From Nannocystis punicea (GTDB lineage Bacteria; Myxococcota_A; Polyangia; Nannocystales; Nannocystaceae): a stretch of DNA of 64,000 bases. How positions within the stretch are numbered: the first letter of the stretch is position 1; each line of letters opens with the position of its first letter. A program made the translations under genes and the position numbers. Location: contig NZ_CP114040.1 of NCBI RefSeq assembly GCF_026965555.1, positions 5,146,001 through 5,210,000 on the forward strand, given 5' to 3'. A model generated the notes under the pieces. The model was not told where the DNA came from and made no database searches. It saw only the letters and a program-made list of their open reading frames with translations. Of this stretch, positions 43,946 to 53,380 are shown in pieces.

Positions 43946-46402
43946 GTGCAGCAGGGTAGGTCGGGCGCAGACACGCTGGGCGAGCAGATCCAAGCCGCTC
44001 GCGTGTTCGCGCCCGGGCTGGAGATCCAGCAGATCAAGTCGTCCGTGCGCGCGCGTCTGTTCGGGACCTTCGACGGCGCGCCGACCCTCGGCGGCTACAC
44101 GCTGCGGCGAATGATCGGCCGCGGCGGCACCGGAGCGGTGTTCGAGGCGGTCGGGCGCGACGGCGAGACGGTCGCGCTCAAGGTCCTCCGCGGCTTCGAA
44201 CCCGCCGCACTCTACCGTTTCAAGCTCGAATTCCGGGCGCTGGCCGATATTTCGCACCCGAACCTGTCACTGCTGCACCACCTCGTGGTCCGCGGCGATC
44301 AGGCGTTCCTGACGATGGAGCTGGTCGACGGGGTCGACTTCCTGTCGTACGTGCGCCAGCACCCCGCACGCTTGCGAGCGTGCCTTGCGCAGCTGGCGGC
44401 GGGCCTCGACGCCCTGCACGCGGCCGGCAAGCTCCACCGCGACATCAAGCCGTCGAACGTGCTGGTGACCCGCGAAGGCCGCGTCGTGATCCTCGACTTC
44501 GGTCTGGTCCACGAGCTGACGGCCGGCCGCGGCATCGAAGTGGTCGGAACGCCGGCGTACATGGCTCCGGAGCAGGTTCACGGGGCCACGCCGGCGCCGG
44601 CGAGCGACTGGTACTCGGTCGGCGTGATGCTGTTCGAGGCGCTGACAGGCGAGCTGCCGTTCGCAGGTCCGATGCACGAGGTGCTGCGCGACAAGTGCGA
44701 ACGCGTGGCGCCGCCGGCGCTCGGTTCGGCGGCAGAACCGCCGCTGGCAGCGCTGTGCGCGGCGCTCCTGGAGCGAGAGCCGAATCGTCGCGCGGGCGGG
44801 GCGGAGATCGCTGCGCTTCTTCGCGAGACCGACAATCCCCGCGCTCCACGGGCGCACGTGCCGCCGAGTCCCCGCGGCCACGGCTCGCTGACGCCGCCTG
44901 GCGGCCTCATCGGTCGTGAGGTGCCGTTCGCGGCCGTCGGCGCGGCGTTGATGGAGAGCCGCAAGCGACCGGTGGTGACGCTGGTGCGCGGGCGATCGGG
45001 CCTCGGCAAGTCGGCGCTGCTGCGGGCCTTCGCCGAGGCGGCGCAGGCCGGAGCGGCCGGGTTGTCGACGCCGGCGGTGGTGCTCGCGGGTCGCTGCTAC
45101 GAGCGCGAGCAGGTGCCGTTCAACGCGTTCGACAGCGTCATCGACGCGCTCACCGGGCTGCTGCTGGGCGTGGCGCCGACCGAGCTGGCGGCGATCGTGC
45201 CGCCCGACATCGCCGCGGTCGCCCGCCTGTTCCCGGTGCTCCGCCGCGTGGCGTCGATCGCCGAGGCATGCCCGCCCGGCCCGCCGAGCGACATCGACGC
45301 GGCCTCGCTGCGCCACGCCTCGGCTGTCCTTCGAGACATGTTCCGAAGGATCGCCGACCGGATCCCGCTGGTGGTGCTGGTCGACGACGTGCAGTGGGGC
45401 GACAGCGACAGCGCGTCGCTGCTGGTCGAGCTGCTGCGCGGGCCCGACGCGCCCCGCTGCCTGGTGGTGCTGGCCGCCAGCGAGGGCGAGGCGCTGCCGA
45501 ACGTCGACCTGACGACGCTGGTCGAGCGCCTGCGCGCGAACGGCCCGGTGCTCGAGCTCGGGCTCGAGCCGCTGCGCCTGCAGGAGGCGACGACGCTGGC
45601 CGAGGTGCTGCTGCGCCGCGGGCCGTGCGAGCTCGAGGCGGACGAGCTGCACGCGCAGGCGGTGGCGATCGCCGGCGAGGCGGGCGGAGTGCCGCTGTTC
45701 GTCCGCGAGCTGGCGCATCATGTCCGAACGACCATGGTCGGAGAGACATCCCTCAGCGACGTGCGGCTCGAGGCGATGGTGGCCGAGCGGGTCGGTCGGC
45801 TGCCGCCCGCGGCCCGGGCGATGCTGGCGGCGGTGATCGTCGCCGGGCGTCCGCTCGAGCTCGAGATCGCGTCGGCGCTGTCCGGCGGCGGCCGGCGCGA
45901 GCTGCAGCAGCTGCGCGCGGCCCACCTGGTGCGCGTCAGCAAGTCGCCGCGCGGCGAGCTGGTCGAGGCCTATCACGACAAGATCCGCCTGGCGGTGCTG
46001 GTCGGGGTGGGCGACGAGCAGGCGCGGGCGATCCACGGCCAGATCGCCGAGCAGCTGCTCGGCCGCGCCGGCGTGCCCCCGGAGCTGCTGGCCGACCACC
46101 TCCGCGCCGCCGGCGATCGCGTGCGCGCGGCCGAGGTCACCCGCGTGGCCGCCCAGCACGCCGCCGAGGCGCTGGCGTTCCGCCGCGCGGCGGAGCTCTA
46201 CCGCGACGCGGCGGCGCTCCTGCCCGTGGAGGACGTCGTCGGTCGACGCGACGCTCTGGCCCGCGCCGGCGAAGCGCTGGCGGCCGCTGGTCGCGGTTCG
46301 GAGGCCGCCGAGTGCCTGCTCGCGGCCGCCGCCCTCGCGCCCGAGGTGGTGGCGCTGGCGCTGCGTGAGCGGGCCGAAGAGGCGCTCCGCACCGCGGTCT
46401 GA
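43946..46402 (+). CDS. Ser/Thr protein kinase fused to an AAA/STAND-type ATPase domain
   Basis: An 818-residue protein. Residues about 50-300 are a Hanks-type kinase: IGRGGTGAVFEA, VALKVL, HRD at 164-166 in LHRDIKPSNVLV, DFGL and GTPAYMAPEQ. Residues about 325-640 are an ATPase module with P-loop GRSGLGKSA (Lys355) and Walker B LVVLVDDVQWGD. Then come about 150 residues of helices. Family relatives normally continue for several hundred residues of TPR-like repeats. Here the reading frame stops right after the segment LALRERAEEALRTAV, so the C-terminus is probably truncated. It starts with a GTG, opposite an ECF sigma gene. Confidence 0.85.
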   Translation: MQQGRSGADTLGEQIQAARVFAPGLEIQQIKSSVRARLFGTFDGAPTLGGYTLRRMIGRGGTGAVFEAVGRDGETVALKVLRGFEPAALYRFKLEFRALADISHPNLSLLHHLVVRGDQAFLTMELVDGVDFLSYVRQHPARLRACLAQLAAGLDALHAAGKLHRDIKPSNVLVTREGRVVILDFGLVHELTAGRGIEVVGTPAYMAPEQVHGATPAPASDWYSVGVMLFEALTGELPFAGPMHEVLRDKCERVAPPALGSAAEPPLAALCAALLEREPNRRAGGAEIAALLRETDNPRAPRAHVPPSPRGHGSLTPPGGLIGREVPFAAVGAALMESRKRPVVTLVRGRSGLGKSALLRAFAEAAQAGAAGLSTPAVVLAGRCYEREQVPFNAFDSVIDALTGLLLGVAPTELAAIVPPDIAAVARLFPVLRRVASIAEACPPGPPSDIDAASLRHASAVLRDMFRRIADRIPLVVLVDDVQWGDSDSASLLVELLRGPDAPRCLVVLAASEGEALPNVDLTTLVERLRANGPVLELGLEPLRLQEATTLAEVLLRRGPCELEADELHAQAVAIAGEAGGVPLFVRELAHHVRTTMVGETSLSDVRLEAMVAERVGRLPPAARAMLAAVIVAGRPLELEIASALSGGGRRELQQLRAAHLVRVSKSPRGELVEAYHDKIRLAVLVGVGDEQARAIHGQIAEQLLGRAGVPPELLADHLRAAGDRVRAAEVTRVAAQHAAEALAFRRAAELYRDAAALLPVEDVVGRRDALARAGEALAAAGRGSEAAECLLAAAALAPEVVALALRERAEEALRTAV

Positions 46403-46862
46403 GCCGCGGGCGCCGAACCTGCCGGTGAGGCCGCCTGCATCGGTGTCGGCCCGACGGGGTTCGCCGCGTCGATCGGTCGGCCTCGGCGGACGGCTGCGCC
46501 GGCGGTCACGGGCGCGGTGACGATGACCGAGGAGGACCTCATCCCGCTGGCCGATCGACAGGTGGTTCTCGACGACTTCGCGGTGGCCCGGCGCGCGCAG
46601 CAGTTCGGGAGGTCGGCGACTCGCTGCGACCCAGGGACGCACGCGCGCCGAGCCGTCGCCCCTGCGCCCACGCGCGACCTGCCGGCGCCCGTCGACGGCC
46701 GGTCGAGCTGCGCCGTCTCGGCGAGGATGGGGCCGCCCGGCGAGGTGGTGATTCGGACATGTTCGAAAGTGCAGGCGAGCGAAGATGCGTCGGGCTCGCC
46801 GGCGCGCGCGAGGTCGCCGGCGGGGCCTTGCGCGGGGGCGGGGGATCGTTCACCCTCCGCCC
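46403..46862 (+). other. Gap after the truncated kinase gene
   Basis: 460 bp between the kinase stop and arfB. It holds a short possible open frame (46517 onwards, MTEEDLIPLADRQVVLDDFA) that is not convincing as a gene, and one palindrome copy (TTCGGACATGTTCGAAAGTG near 46752). I looked for continuation of the kinase's helical repeats in all three frames and did not find a clear one. Confidence 0.5.
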
Positions 46863-47294
46863 GTGATCGAGGGGCCGCTCATCGCCGAGCCCGGACTGCG
46901 GGTGCCCGTGTGGGCGCTGCGCTGGAAGGCCGTGCGCTCGGGCGGGCCCGGCGGGCAGAACGTCAACAAGGTGGCGTCCAAGGTCGAGCTGCGGGTCGCG
47001 ATCGCGTGCATCGAGGGGCTGACCGAACAGACAGGTGCCCGCCTGCGCGCGCTGGCGAAGACGCGGCTGGTCGGCAACGACGAGCTGGTGATCACGTCGG
47101 AGCGCACGCGCGACCAGGGCCGCAACCTCGAGGACGCGCTGGCCAAGCTGCGGGTGCTGCTCGAGGCGGCGCAGCGCCAGCCGCGGCCGCGCCGGCCGAC
47201 CCGGCCGACCCGCGGCTCGGTCGAGCGCCGCCTGGCCGCGAAGCAGCGCCGCGGCGACACCAAGGCGGGCCGGCGATGGTCCGACGAGGGTTGA
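46863..47294 (+). CDS. arfB: Peptide-release-factor-like ribosome rescue protein (ArfB/YaeJ type)
   Basis: A 143-residue protein with the class I release factor signature SGGPGGQNVNKVASKVELR, whose GGQ hydrolyses peptidyl-tRNA. It has the long basic C-terminal tail (RRLAAKQRRGDTKAGRRW) that ArfB inserts into the mRNA channel of stalled ribosomes. No stop-codon-recognition domain is present, so it acts on non-stop ribosomes. The start is a GTG at 46863. The last 19 bases overlap the cytochrome gene. Confidence 0.9.
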   Translation: MIEGPLIAEPGLRVPVWALRWKAVRSGGPGGQNVNKVASKVELRVAIACIEGLTEQTGARLRALAKTRLVGNDELVITSERTRDQGRNLEDALAKLRVLLEAAQRQPRPRRPTRPTRGSVERRLAAKQRRGDTKAGRRWSDEG

Positions 47295-47698
47295 AGCGCG
47301 GCGCCCTGGCGCTGCTGACCGCCGGCTGCGAGCCGCGCGTCGAGCTGAAGCCCGGCGATCCGGAGGTGGTCCGCGCCGCGCAGCAGATCTTCGAGACCCG
47401 CTGCGCCAACTGTCACGGCCCCCGCGGCCGCGGCGACGGTCCCGGCGGGCGAGCGTTGTGGCCCCGCCCGCGCGACTTCGGCGACCCGGCGTGGCAAGCC
47501 GGGGCCGACGACTCGCACCTGCGCAAGGTCATCGTCCAGGGCGGCGCCTCCGTGGGCCTGTCGCCGCAGATGCAGCCGAACCCCGATCTGGCCGACAGCC
47601 CGGCGGTGGTCGGCGAACTGATCGGCATCATCCGCGGCTTCGCGCCCGCGCCGGAGGCGAAGAGCGCGTCCCCGGAGACCGACAAGCCGGGACCGTGA
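47276..47698 (+). CDS. Lipoprotein c-type cytochrome
   Basis: A 140-residue protein. A short signal peptide ends in LLTAGC (Cys18 acylated), then a mono-heme cytochrome c domain with CANCH (Cys43, Cys46, His47) and a distal methionine in LSPQMQPNP. It should be a membrane-anchored periplasmic electron carrier. The ATG at 47276 lies inside the end of arfB in another frame, so translation is probably coupled. Its redox partner is not in the window, although the complex-I-like genes lie 25 kb away. Confidence 0.85.
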   Translation: MVRRGLKRGALALLTAGCEPRVELKPGDPEVVRAAQQIFETRCANCHGPRGRGDGPGGRALWPRPRDFGDPAWQAGADDSHLRKVIVQGGASVGLSPQMQPNPDLADSPAVVGELIGIIRGFAPAPEAKSASPETDKPGP

Positions 47699-47719
47699 GG
47701 CGAGCGCGGGGCGGAGCAG

Positions 47720-47885
47720 AAGGTATGTCTTTAGGGGCATGCTCTGAAGAGCATGTCCTTGGAGACATGGGAATCAAGGGCCGGGCACCTCGAGGCAGGC
47801 GCTGGCGGTCGAGGTGAGCCGCTGCGACCCCGCGCTCGGCGATGAGGGCGGGGCGCTGCGGAATGGCCTGTCCTCGAGGACAGGT
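47720..47885. repeat. Hairpin cluster in the gap between convergent genes, with an 18-bp perfect palindrome
   Basis: Contains GGTATGTCTTTAGGGGCATG, GCTCTGAAGAGC, CATGTCCTTGGAGACATG and, at 47867-47884, CCTGTCCTCGAGGACAGG, an exact 18-bp palindrome three bases beyond the histidine-kinase stop. It may serve both transcripts as a two-way 3' end. No T-tract is present. Confidence 0.8.
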
Positions 47886-47887
47886 CC

Positions 47888-49714
47888 TCAGACCTTGAGC
47901 TGGGCGGCGCGGGCTGCCGCGGCGCGGGCGGCCTCGGCGACGGTGCGCGAGAAGCTGCCGGAGCGGCGCGACAGCGACAGCTCGTGCGGGTCGCTGTACG
48001 GCAGGCGCACGGTGAACATGGTGCCGACGCCGAGCTGCGACTTGACCTCGATGGCGCCGCCGAGCATGTCGCAGAAGGCCTTGGAGATCGCCAGGCCGAG
48101 GCCGGTGCCGCCGAAGCGGCGCGAGGTGGTGCTGTCGCCCTGCGAGAACGCCTGGAACAGCCTGCCCAGCTGCTGCTGCGTCATGCCGATGCCGGTGTCG
48201 GCGACGATGAACTGGATCGCCGGCGCGCCGTCGCGGAGGGTCTTGTTGGCGGTGAGGCGGATCTCGCCGTGGTCGGTGAACTTGACCGCGTTGCTGAGCA
48301 GGTTGAGCAGGATCTGCCGCGTCTTGGTGAGGTCGGCGTGGATGAAGCCGATGGTGGACGGGCAGACGACGACGAGGCGGTTGTGCCCGCGGTCGGCGAG
48401 CGGGCGGATCGTGCCGAGCACGGCCTCGACCATGTCGGCGACGTCGAAGGTCTCGAGGTGGACGTCCATGCGGCCGGCCTCGATCTTCGACAGGTCGAGG
48501 ATGTCGGAGATGAGGCCGAGCAGGTGCTTGCCGGCGAACTGGATCTTGCGCAGCTCGTCGAGCGAGCCCTCGAGGCCGCGCTCCTCGGACTCCTCCATGA
48601 GCATCTCGGCGTAGCCGATGACCGCGTTGAGCGGGGTCCGCAGCTCGTGCGACATGTTGGCGAGGAAGCGGCTCTTGGCCAGGTTGGCCTCCTCGGCCAT
48701 CTGCTTGGCCTCGCGCAGCGAGCCCTCGGCGCGCTTGAGGTGGGTGATGTCGGAGGCGACGCAGACGGCCCCGATCGGCTCGCCGTGATCGTCACGCAGG
48801 TCGGAGCGGGCGTACAGCACCGGGATCTCGCGGCCGCCCGGGGCCCGGTAGACGCGCTCGACGAGGCCCTGCTGCGGCTCGTGCGGCAGCGGCACCTCGG
48901 ACGCGAACTCGGGCAGGAGCACGGAGAACGGCCGCCCGAGCAGCTGCTCCGGCAGGGCGTCGAGCAGCTTCAAGGTGGCGCGGTTGACGGTCTGGATCCG
49001 CCCTTCGGCGTCGACCACCACCAGCGACTCGGCCATCGAGGCGAGGATGTTGTCGGCGTACCGCCGCGCGCGCTCGGCCTCGCCGAGGATCTGCTCGGCC
49101 CGCACCTCGCCGGCGCGCGCGCGCCCGAGGGCGTCCTGCAGGCTGTGCACGGCCAGGGACAGGAACACCCCGGCGGCCGCGAGGTGGAGCATGCGCGAGA
49201 GGTACGCGCGCGGGCCGTCCTCCAGGATCGCGTCGGCCGGCAACAGGTCGCCGATCTCGGCGAAGTAGAGGCCGACCAGCGAGGCGAAGCAGAGGCCGAG
49301 GATGGTGAGCAAGGTGCGTCGGCCGAACAACAGCATGCCGACGATGACGATGAGGATGAGGCCGCCCAGCGCGGAGCTCCGCAGCCCGCCGGTGTAGGCG
49401 GCGTGGGCGACCATGGTGGCGCCCGAGAGGCCGAGCAGCGCGTAGCCGGCGAGGTAGACGTGACCGCGGTGGAGCAGCGCGAGCAGGGCGAAGCTGAGCG
49501 CCGGGAACAACAGGTCGAGCGGCGAGAGGGCGGCGCCGCGGGTGAACATCACCACCTGCACGACCACGCCGAGCATCCCGATCGTCGTGGCGACGACCAG
49601 CGCGAGGTGGACGATGCCGGCGACGCGCGTCCTCTCCTCGTCGGCGAACCGCGGGCCTTCGAAGAGGCGGCGGAGCCGTTTGAGCGCGGGCGACGTCATC
49701 GGCTCGAAAATCAA
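47888..49714 (-). CDS. Membrane sensor histidine kinase with PAS domain
   Basis: A 608-residue protein. Five to six membrane helices (about 35-200) are followed by a PAS domain (NILASMAESLVVVDAEGRIQ). Then a HisKA domain carries the phospho-accepting His in FLANMSHELRTPLNAVIGYAEML, and a HATPase domain has LSNAVKFTDHG, DTGIGM and FGGTGLGLAIS. There is no receiver domain or adjacent response regulator. The signal is unknown. It is about 60% similar by eye to the neighbouring kinase and appears to be a tandem duplicate of it. Confidence 0.92.
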   Translation of the reverse strand: MIFEPMTSPALKRLRRLFEGPRFADEERTRVAGIVHLALVVATTIGMLGVVVQVVMFTRGAALSPLDLLFPALSFALLALLHRGHVYLAGYALLGLSGATMVAHAAYTGGLRSSALGGLILIVIVGMLLFGRRTLLTILGLCFASLVGLYFAEIGDLLPADAILEDGPRAYLSRMLHLAAAGVFLSLAVHSLQDALGRARAGEVRAEQILGEAERARRYADNILASMAESLVVVDAEGRIQTVNRATLKLLDALPEQLLGRPFSVLLPEFASEVPLPHEPQQGLVERVYRAPGGREIPVLYARSDLRDDHGEPIGAVCVASDITHLKRAEGSLREAKQMAEEANLAKSRFLANMSHELRTPLNAVIGYAEMLMEESEERGLEGSLDELRKIQFAGKHLLGLISDILDLSKIEAGRMDVHLETFDVADMVEAVLGTIRPLADRGHNRLVVVCPSTIGFIHADLTKTRQILLNLLSNAVKFTDHGEIRLTANKTLRDGAPAIQFIVADTGIGMTQQQLGRLFQAFSQGDSTTSRRFGGTGLGLAISKAFCDMLGGAIEVKSQLGVGTMFTVRLPYSDPHELSLSRRSGSFSRTVAEAARAAAARAAQLKV

Positions 49715-49767
49715 CCTACCAGCCCCAACGACGCGGTCAAGCGCACGATCGGCGGGCGGCGCGAAAA

Positions 49768-51624
49768 TCAGCCGCGGCGTGTAGGCAGATTCTCAGGGGA
49801 TGGCTGATCGGGCAGGTCAGCGTTCGCAGTGTCGACGAGGCCCGCCCGCATCGCGGCCGCACGCGCCGCGGCGACGACCTCGGCCGCGGTGCCGCGACGA
49901 CTCGACGACAGCTCGCGCGGGTCCATGTACGGCAGACGCACGGTGAACGCCGATCCGACGCCGAGCTGCGAGGAGACGTCGATGCTGCCGCCGAGCATCT
50001 CGGCGAACGCCCTGGAGATCGCCAGCCCGAGGCCGGTGCCGCCGAACCGACGGGCCGTCCCGGCGTCGCCCTGGGTGAAGGCCTGGAACAACTGCGAGAG
50101 CTGCTTCTGCGTCATGCCGATGCCGGTGTCGGCGACGATGAATTGGAGCATGCGCGGCAGCTCGTGGCCGATGCGGGCGACGGTGAGACGGACGACGCCC
50201 TTGTCGGTGAACTTCGCCGCGTTGCTCAACAGGTTGATGAGGATCTGCCGCGTCTTGGTGAGGTCGGCGTGGACGAAGCCGATGTCCCGCGGGCACACGA
50301 CCTCGAGCTTGTTGCCGCCCTTGTCGAGCTGCGGGCGCACGGTGACGAGCACGGCCTCGACCATGTCGGCGACGTCGAAGGTCTCGAGGTGGATGTCCAT
50401 GCGCCCGGCCTCGATCTTCGACAGGTCGAGGATGTCGGAGATGAGGCCGAGGAGGTGCTTGCCGGCGAACTGGATCTTGCGCAGCTCGTCGATGCCGTCG
50501 TCGAGGCCGCGCTCGTCGGCCTCCTCCATGAGCATCTCGGCGTAGCCGATGACGGCGTTGAGCGGGGTCCGCAGCTCGTGCGACATGTTGGCGAGGAAGC
50601 GGCTCTTGGCCAGGTTGGCCTCCTCGGCCAGCTCCTTGGCCTCGCGCAGGGAGGCCTCGGCGCGCTTGAGGTGGGTGATGTCCGAGGCGACACAGACGGC
50701 GCCGAGCGGGGTGCCGTCGTCGTCGAACAGGTCGGAGCGGGCGAACAGCACCGGGATGTCGCGGCCGTCGGGCGTGTGATAGGCGCGCTCGACCAGCGCG
50801 GGGCCCTCGCGTGTGCCGCGGCCGCCGCCCTTGGCGGCGCGAAAGCTGGGGAGGATGGCGGTGAACGGCTTGCCGAGCAGCTGCTCGGGCGCGGCGCGCA
50901 GCAGCTGCAAGGTGGCGCGGTTGACCGTCTGCACGGTGCCGTGCGCGTCGAGGACGATCAGCGACTCGGCCATCGAGGCGAGGATGTTGTCGGCGTAGCG
51001 CCGCGCACCCTGGGCCTCGAGCAGCAGCGAGGCGGAGCGCAGCTCGCCGGCGCGAGCCCGGTCGAGCGCGTTGCGCAGGCCCTTGACGGCCATCGACAGG
51101 AACACGCCGCCGGCGCCGAAGTGAATGAGGTGGGCGACGAAGGCCAGCTCGGGGGTGTCGGGGGTGAGCTGCGGGACGACCACGCCGGCCCGCTCGAGCA
51201 CGAGGAAGCTGGTGATCGCGGCGGCGCTGAGGCCGATGAACACGAGCATCCACACCTGGCGGAACAGCAAGGTGGCGACGATGACGACCAGCATGTAGCC
51301 GCCGATGCTCGGGCTGCGCACTGCGCCGTGCGTCAGCGAGCCGAAGGTGACGGCCAGCCACAACAGGCCGAGGAAGATCGCGCCGGCGAGCCGCAGCCAG
51401 CCGCGGTGGACCAGGACCAGCAGGCCGAAGCTGAGCAGACCGATGCCGGGGTAGATGATCAGCGCCGCGGAGGCGTCGGTCAGGTACACCACCTGCAACG
51501 CGCCGGCGATGGTGCAGATGGCGATGCTGATGACGAGGATCGTGTGCAGGACACCGGCGACCCGGCCCAGCTCTTCGTCCGCGAACTTCGGCCGCTCAAG
51601 CAGTCTGCGCAGAAGCCCCGCCAT
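49768..51624 (-). CDS. Membrane sensor histidine kinase, paralogue of the downstream kinase
   Basis: A 618-residue protein with the same architecture: six membrane helices, PAS domain (LIVLDAHGTVQTVNRATLQL), HisKA with FLANMSHELRTPLN, and HATPase with LSNAAKFTDKG and FGGTGLGLAIS. The N-terminal RPKFADEELGRVAG matches GPRFADEERTRVAG in the paralogue. The ATG at 51624 aligns with the paralogue's start region and is preferred to a GTG 33 bases upstream. The two are separated by 53 bp, so they may be cotranscribed, but the PAS and membrane parts have diverged more than the catalytic parts. Confidence 0.92.
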   Translation of the reverse strand: MAGLLRRLLERPKFADEELGRVAGVLHTILVISIAICTIAGALQVVYLTDASAALIIYPGIGLLSFGLLVLVHRGWLRLAGAIFLGLLWLAVTFGSLTHGAVRSPSIGGYMLVVIVATLLFRQVWMLVFIGLSAAAITSFLVLERAGVVVPQLTPDTPELAFVAHLIHFGAGGVFLSMAVKGLRNALDRARAGELRSASLLLEAQGARRYADNILASMAESLIVLDAHGTVQTVNRATLQLLRAAPEQLLGKPFTAILPSFRAAKGGGRGTREGPALVERAYHTPDGRDIPVLFARSDLFDDDGTPLGAVCVASDITHLKRAEASLREAKELAEEANLAKSRFLANMSHELRTPLNAVIGYAEMLMEEADERGLDDGIDELRKIQFAGKHLLGLISDILDLSKIEAGRMDIHLETFDVADMVEAVLVTVRPQLDKGGNKLEVVCPRDIGFVHADLTKTRQILINLLSNAAKFTDKGVVRLTVARIGHELPRMLQFIVADTGIGMTQKQLSQLFQAFTQGDAGTARRFGGTGLGLAISRAFAEMLGGSIDVSSQLGVGSAFTVRLPYMDPRELSSSRRGTAAEVVAAARAAAMRAGLVDTANADLPDQPSPENLPTRRG

Positions 51625-51803
51625 GTCTCTGCGACACGCGACCCCCTCGCCAGCCACGCTACGGGCCGCGCGGGAGGCCTGTCAAGGACGGCGCCTGCGG
51701 GCCTCCTGCCTCGCGGCCCTGGCGCTCGCCGAGGCGCCGCGCGCGTGGCTGAGCTGTCCCGAGATGCAGGTCCTTGGGGGCATGCGGCGATCCACCCGAC
51801 GGC

Positions 51804-53249
51804 TCAGAAGCGCGCCCGCAGGTGACCGGCGATGGCGGCGATGAAGAGGCGATAGGTGCCGTTGCCGAGGTCGTAGTCGGAGCCCCGCACCTGCCGCGGC
51901 GCGATCCCCTGGAAGCGAGCGTCGGCGAGGAGCGAGATCCGCGGGCTCACGTCGAGCACCCCGCCGAGGGCGCCGATGATGCGCTGGCCGTCGGGCGAGG
52001 CGGTGTCGATCGTCTTCTCCGGCGAGGCGGGCGACTGATAGCCGAGAGTGGCGCTGACGAGGATCCGCTCGGTGGCCCGGAAGCGGCCGCTGGCCTCGAC
52101 CCAGATCGTGTCCTTCCACAGGCGCGGCAGGTTGACGGCCAGAGTGTCGCCGATGCCGAGCTTGGGCTGGGCCAGGTCGGGCGAGGTGGCGGTGACGCGG
52201 AAGGCGTCGAGCTCGGAGTAGCGGACGTACTGCACGAAGCCGTCGACGCGCCAGCGCTCGCCGATGTCGTAGCCGAGGCCGAGGGTGATCCGCTTGGGCA
52301 GGGTGTACTCGAGGGTGGCGTCGCCGCGGACCAGCGGCTTGAACTGCAGGCCCTGCGCGGCCAGGTCCTGGGTGAAGAACGGGTCGTTGAGGTCGACCGC
52401 GAACTTGCCGCGGTAGCGCATCGCCGTGCTGTGGAAGTAGGTGAGGGCGATGTTGAAGCGCTTGGTCGGGTTGACGGTGATGCCGACGTTGAAGGTGACG
52501 CCGTGGGCGATCGCCTTCTTGAGCGAGAACGGTCGCGACAGCACGTCGAGCTCGCGCACCTCGGTCGGCGCGTCGGGGCCGAACGAGTTCTTCTGGCCGA
52601 GAGTGTTGAGGCCGTCGGCGAATTCCTGCACGCCGGCGAAGTCCTGCAGCTTGCTCAGCTCGGCGAACCCGAGCACGTAGGCGACGCCGGCCCCGAGCGA
52701 GACGTAGTCGTTGATCCGCACGCCGGCGCCGAGGTGGATCTGCGAGGTGGCGATGAACGCCTGCTGGGCCTGCCACTTCTGCGCGCCGTCCTTGGGGAAC
52801 TTGAGCGCGGCCGCGAACGGGACGTAGATGCCGAGGCCGAGGGTGAGGCGGTCCTTCACCACCGGGTAGGCGAAGAAGAAGTTGCCGCTCGGCGCGACCG
52901 GGTTGGCCTTGACCTGGTCGCTCGGCCCGGTCTTCATGCCGTCGATGTAGGAGGGGTCGATCGGCGCGTTGAACTGCAGGGTGTCGGGCGTCTGATAGGC
53001 GCCGGTGCGCTCGCGGTCGTAGCGGATGTCGCCGACGATCAGGCCGACGCCCGCCAGCACCTCGCCCTTCTTGAGGTAGCCGAGGTTGGCCGGGTTCCAG
53101 TAGACGGCCGCGGCGTCGCGCGCGGTCGGGTTCGACTGCCCGCTGGTGACGATCGGCGCGTCGAGGCCGGACGCGCGGGCGCTCCCGGGGACGGCGAGGG
53201 CGCACAGGGCGAGGGCGGGGACGAGGGCGCGGAGGGAGAGGAGACGCAT
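51804..53249 (-). CDS. FadL/OmpP1-type outer membrane transporter
   Basis: A 481-residue outer membrane protein. The signal peptide of about 27 residues ends GSARA. The mature N-terminus carries SNPTARDAAAVYWNPANLGYL, the FadL-family hatch signature. Alternating beta strands follow, with a C-terminal IAGHLRARF ending in Phe. Family members let hydrophobic molecules such as fatty acids or aromatics cross the outer membrane. The ATG at 53249 is chosen by signal peptide position and GGAGGGAGAG-type (minus-strand CTCTCC) spacing is poor, so the start is tentative. The 3' flank (51658-51803) holds further palindrome copies. Confidence 0.85.
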   Translation of the reverse strand: MRLLSLRALVPALALCALAVPGSARASGLDAPIVTSGQSNPTARDAAAVYWNPANLGYLKKGEVLAGVGLIVGDIRYDRERTGAYQTPDTLQFNAPIDPSYIDGMKTGPSDQVKANPVAPSGNFFFAYPVVKDRLTLGLGIYVPFAAALKFPKDGAQKWQAQQAFIATSQIHLGAGVRINDYVSLGAGVAYVLGFAELSKLQDFAGVQEFADGLNTLGQKNSFGPDAPTEVRELDVLSRPFSLKKAIAHGVTFNVGITVNPTKRFNIALTYFHSTAMRYRGKFAVDLNDPFFTQDLAAQGLQFKPLVRGDATLEYTLPKRITLGLGYDIGERWRVDGFVQYVRYSELDAFRVTATSPDLAQPKLGIGDTLAVNLPRLWKDTIWVEASGRFRATERILVSATLGYQSPASPEKTIDTASPDGQRIIGALGGVLDVSPRISLLADARFQGIAPRQVRGSDYDLGNGTYRLFIAAIAGHLRARF

Positions 53250-53380
53250 GGCGGGTGGCTGGGGGGCGGAGGACAGGTGCGAAAGACCAGGAACGAGAGG
53301 CAAGGTCGTCAAGGCCAGGTCCGAACGGGCAGGTCCGAAAGCGCAGGTGAGGACAGGCTAGGCGTGGGGCGGCGGGGGCG
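53250..53380. repeat. Dense run of CAGGT-type motifs between the FadL-type gene and a lipoprotein gene
   Basis: Within 100 bp: GGACAGGTGCGAAAGACCAGG, GGCAAGGTCGTCAAGGCCAGG, GTCCGAACGGGCAGG, and GTCCGAAAGCGCAGG, then GGACAGG. These are half-palindromes in direct orientation rather than hairpins. No coding signal is seen. Confidence 0.7.

Noticed and set aside
46517..46862. Extension of the cytochrome gene upstream as one large open frame
   Set aside because: The frame is open by composition only. The signal peptide and lipobox begin at the ATG 47276, and the upstream part overlaps arfB in another frame.
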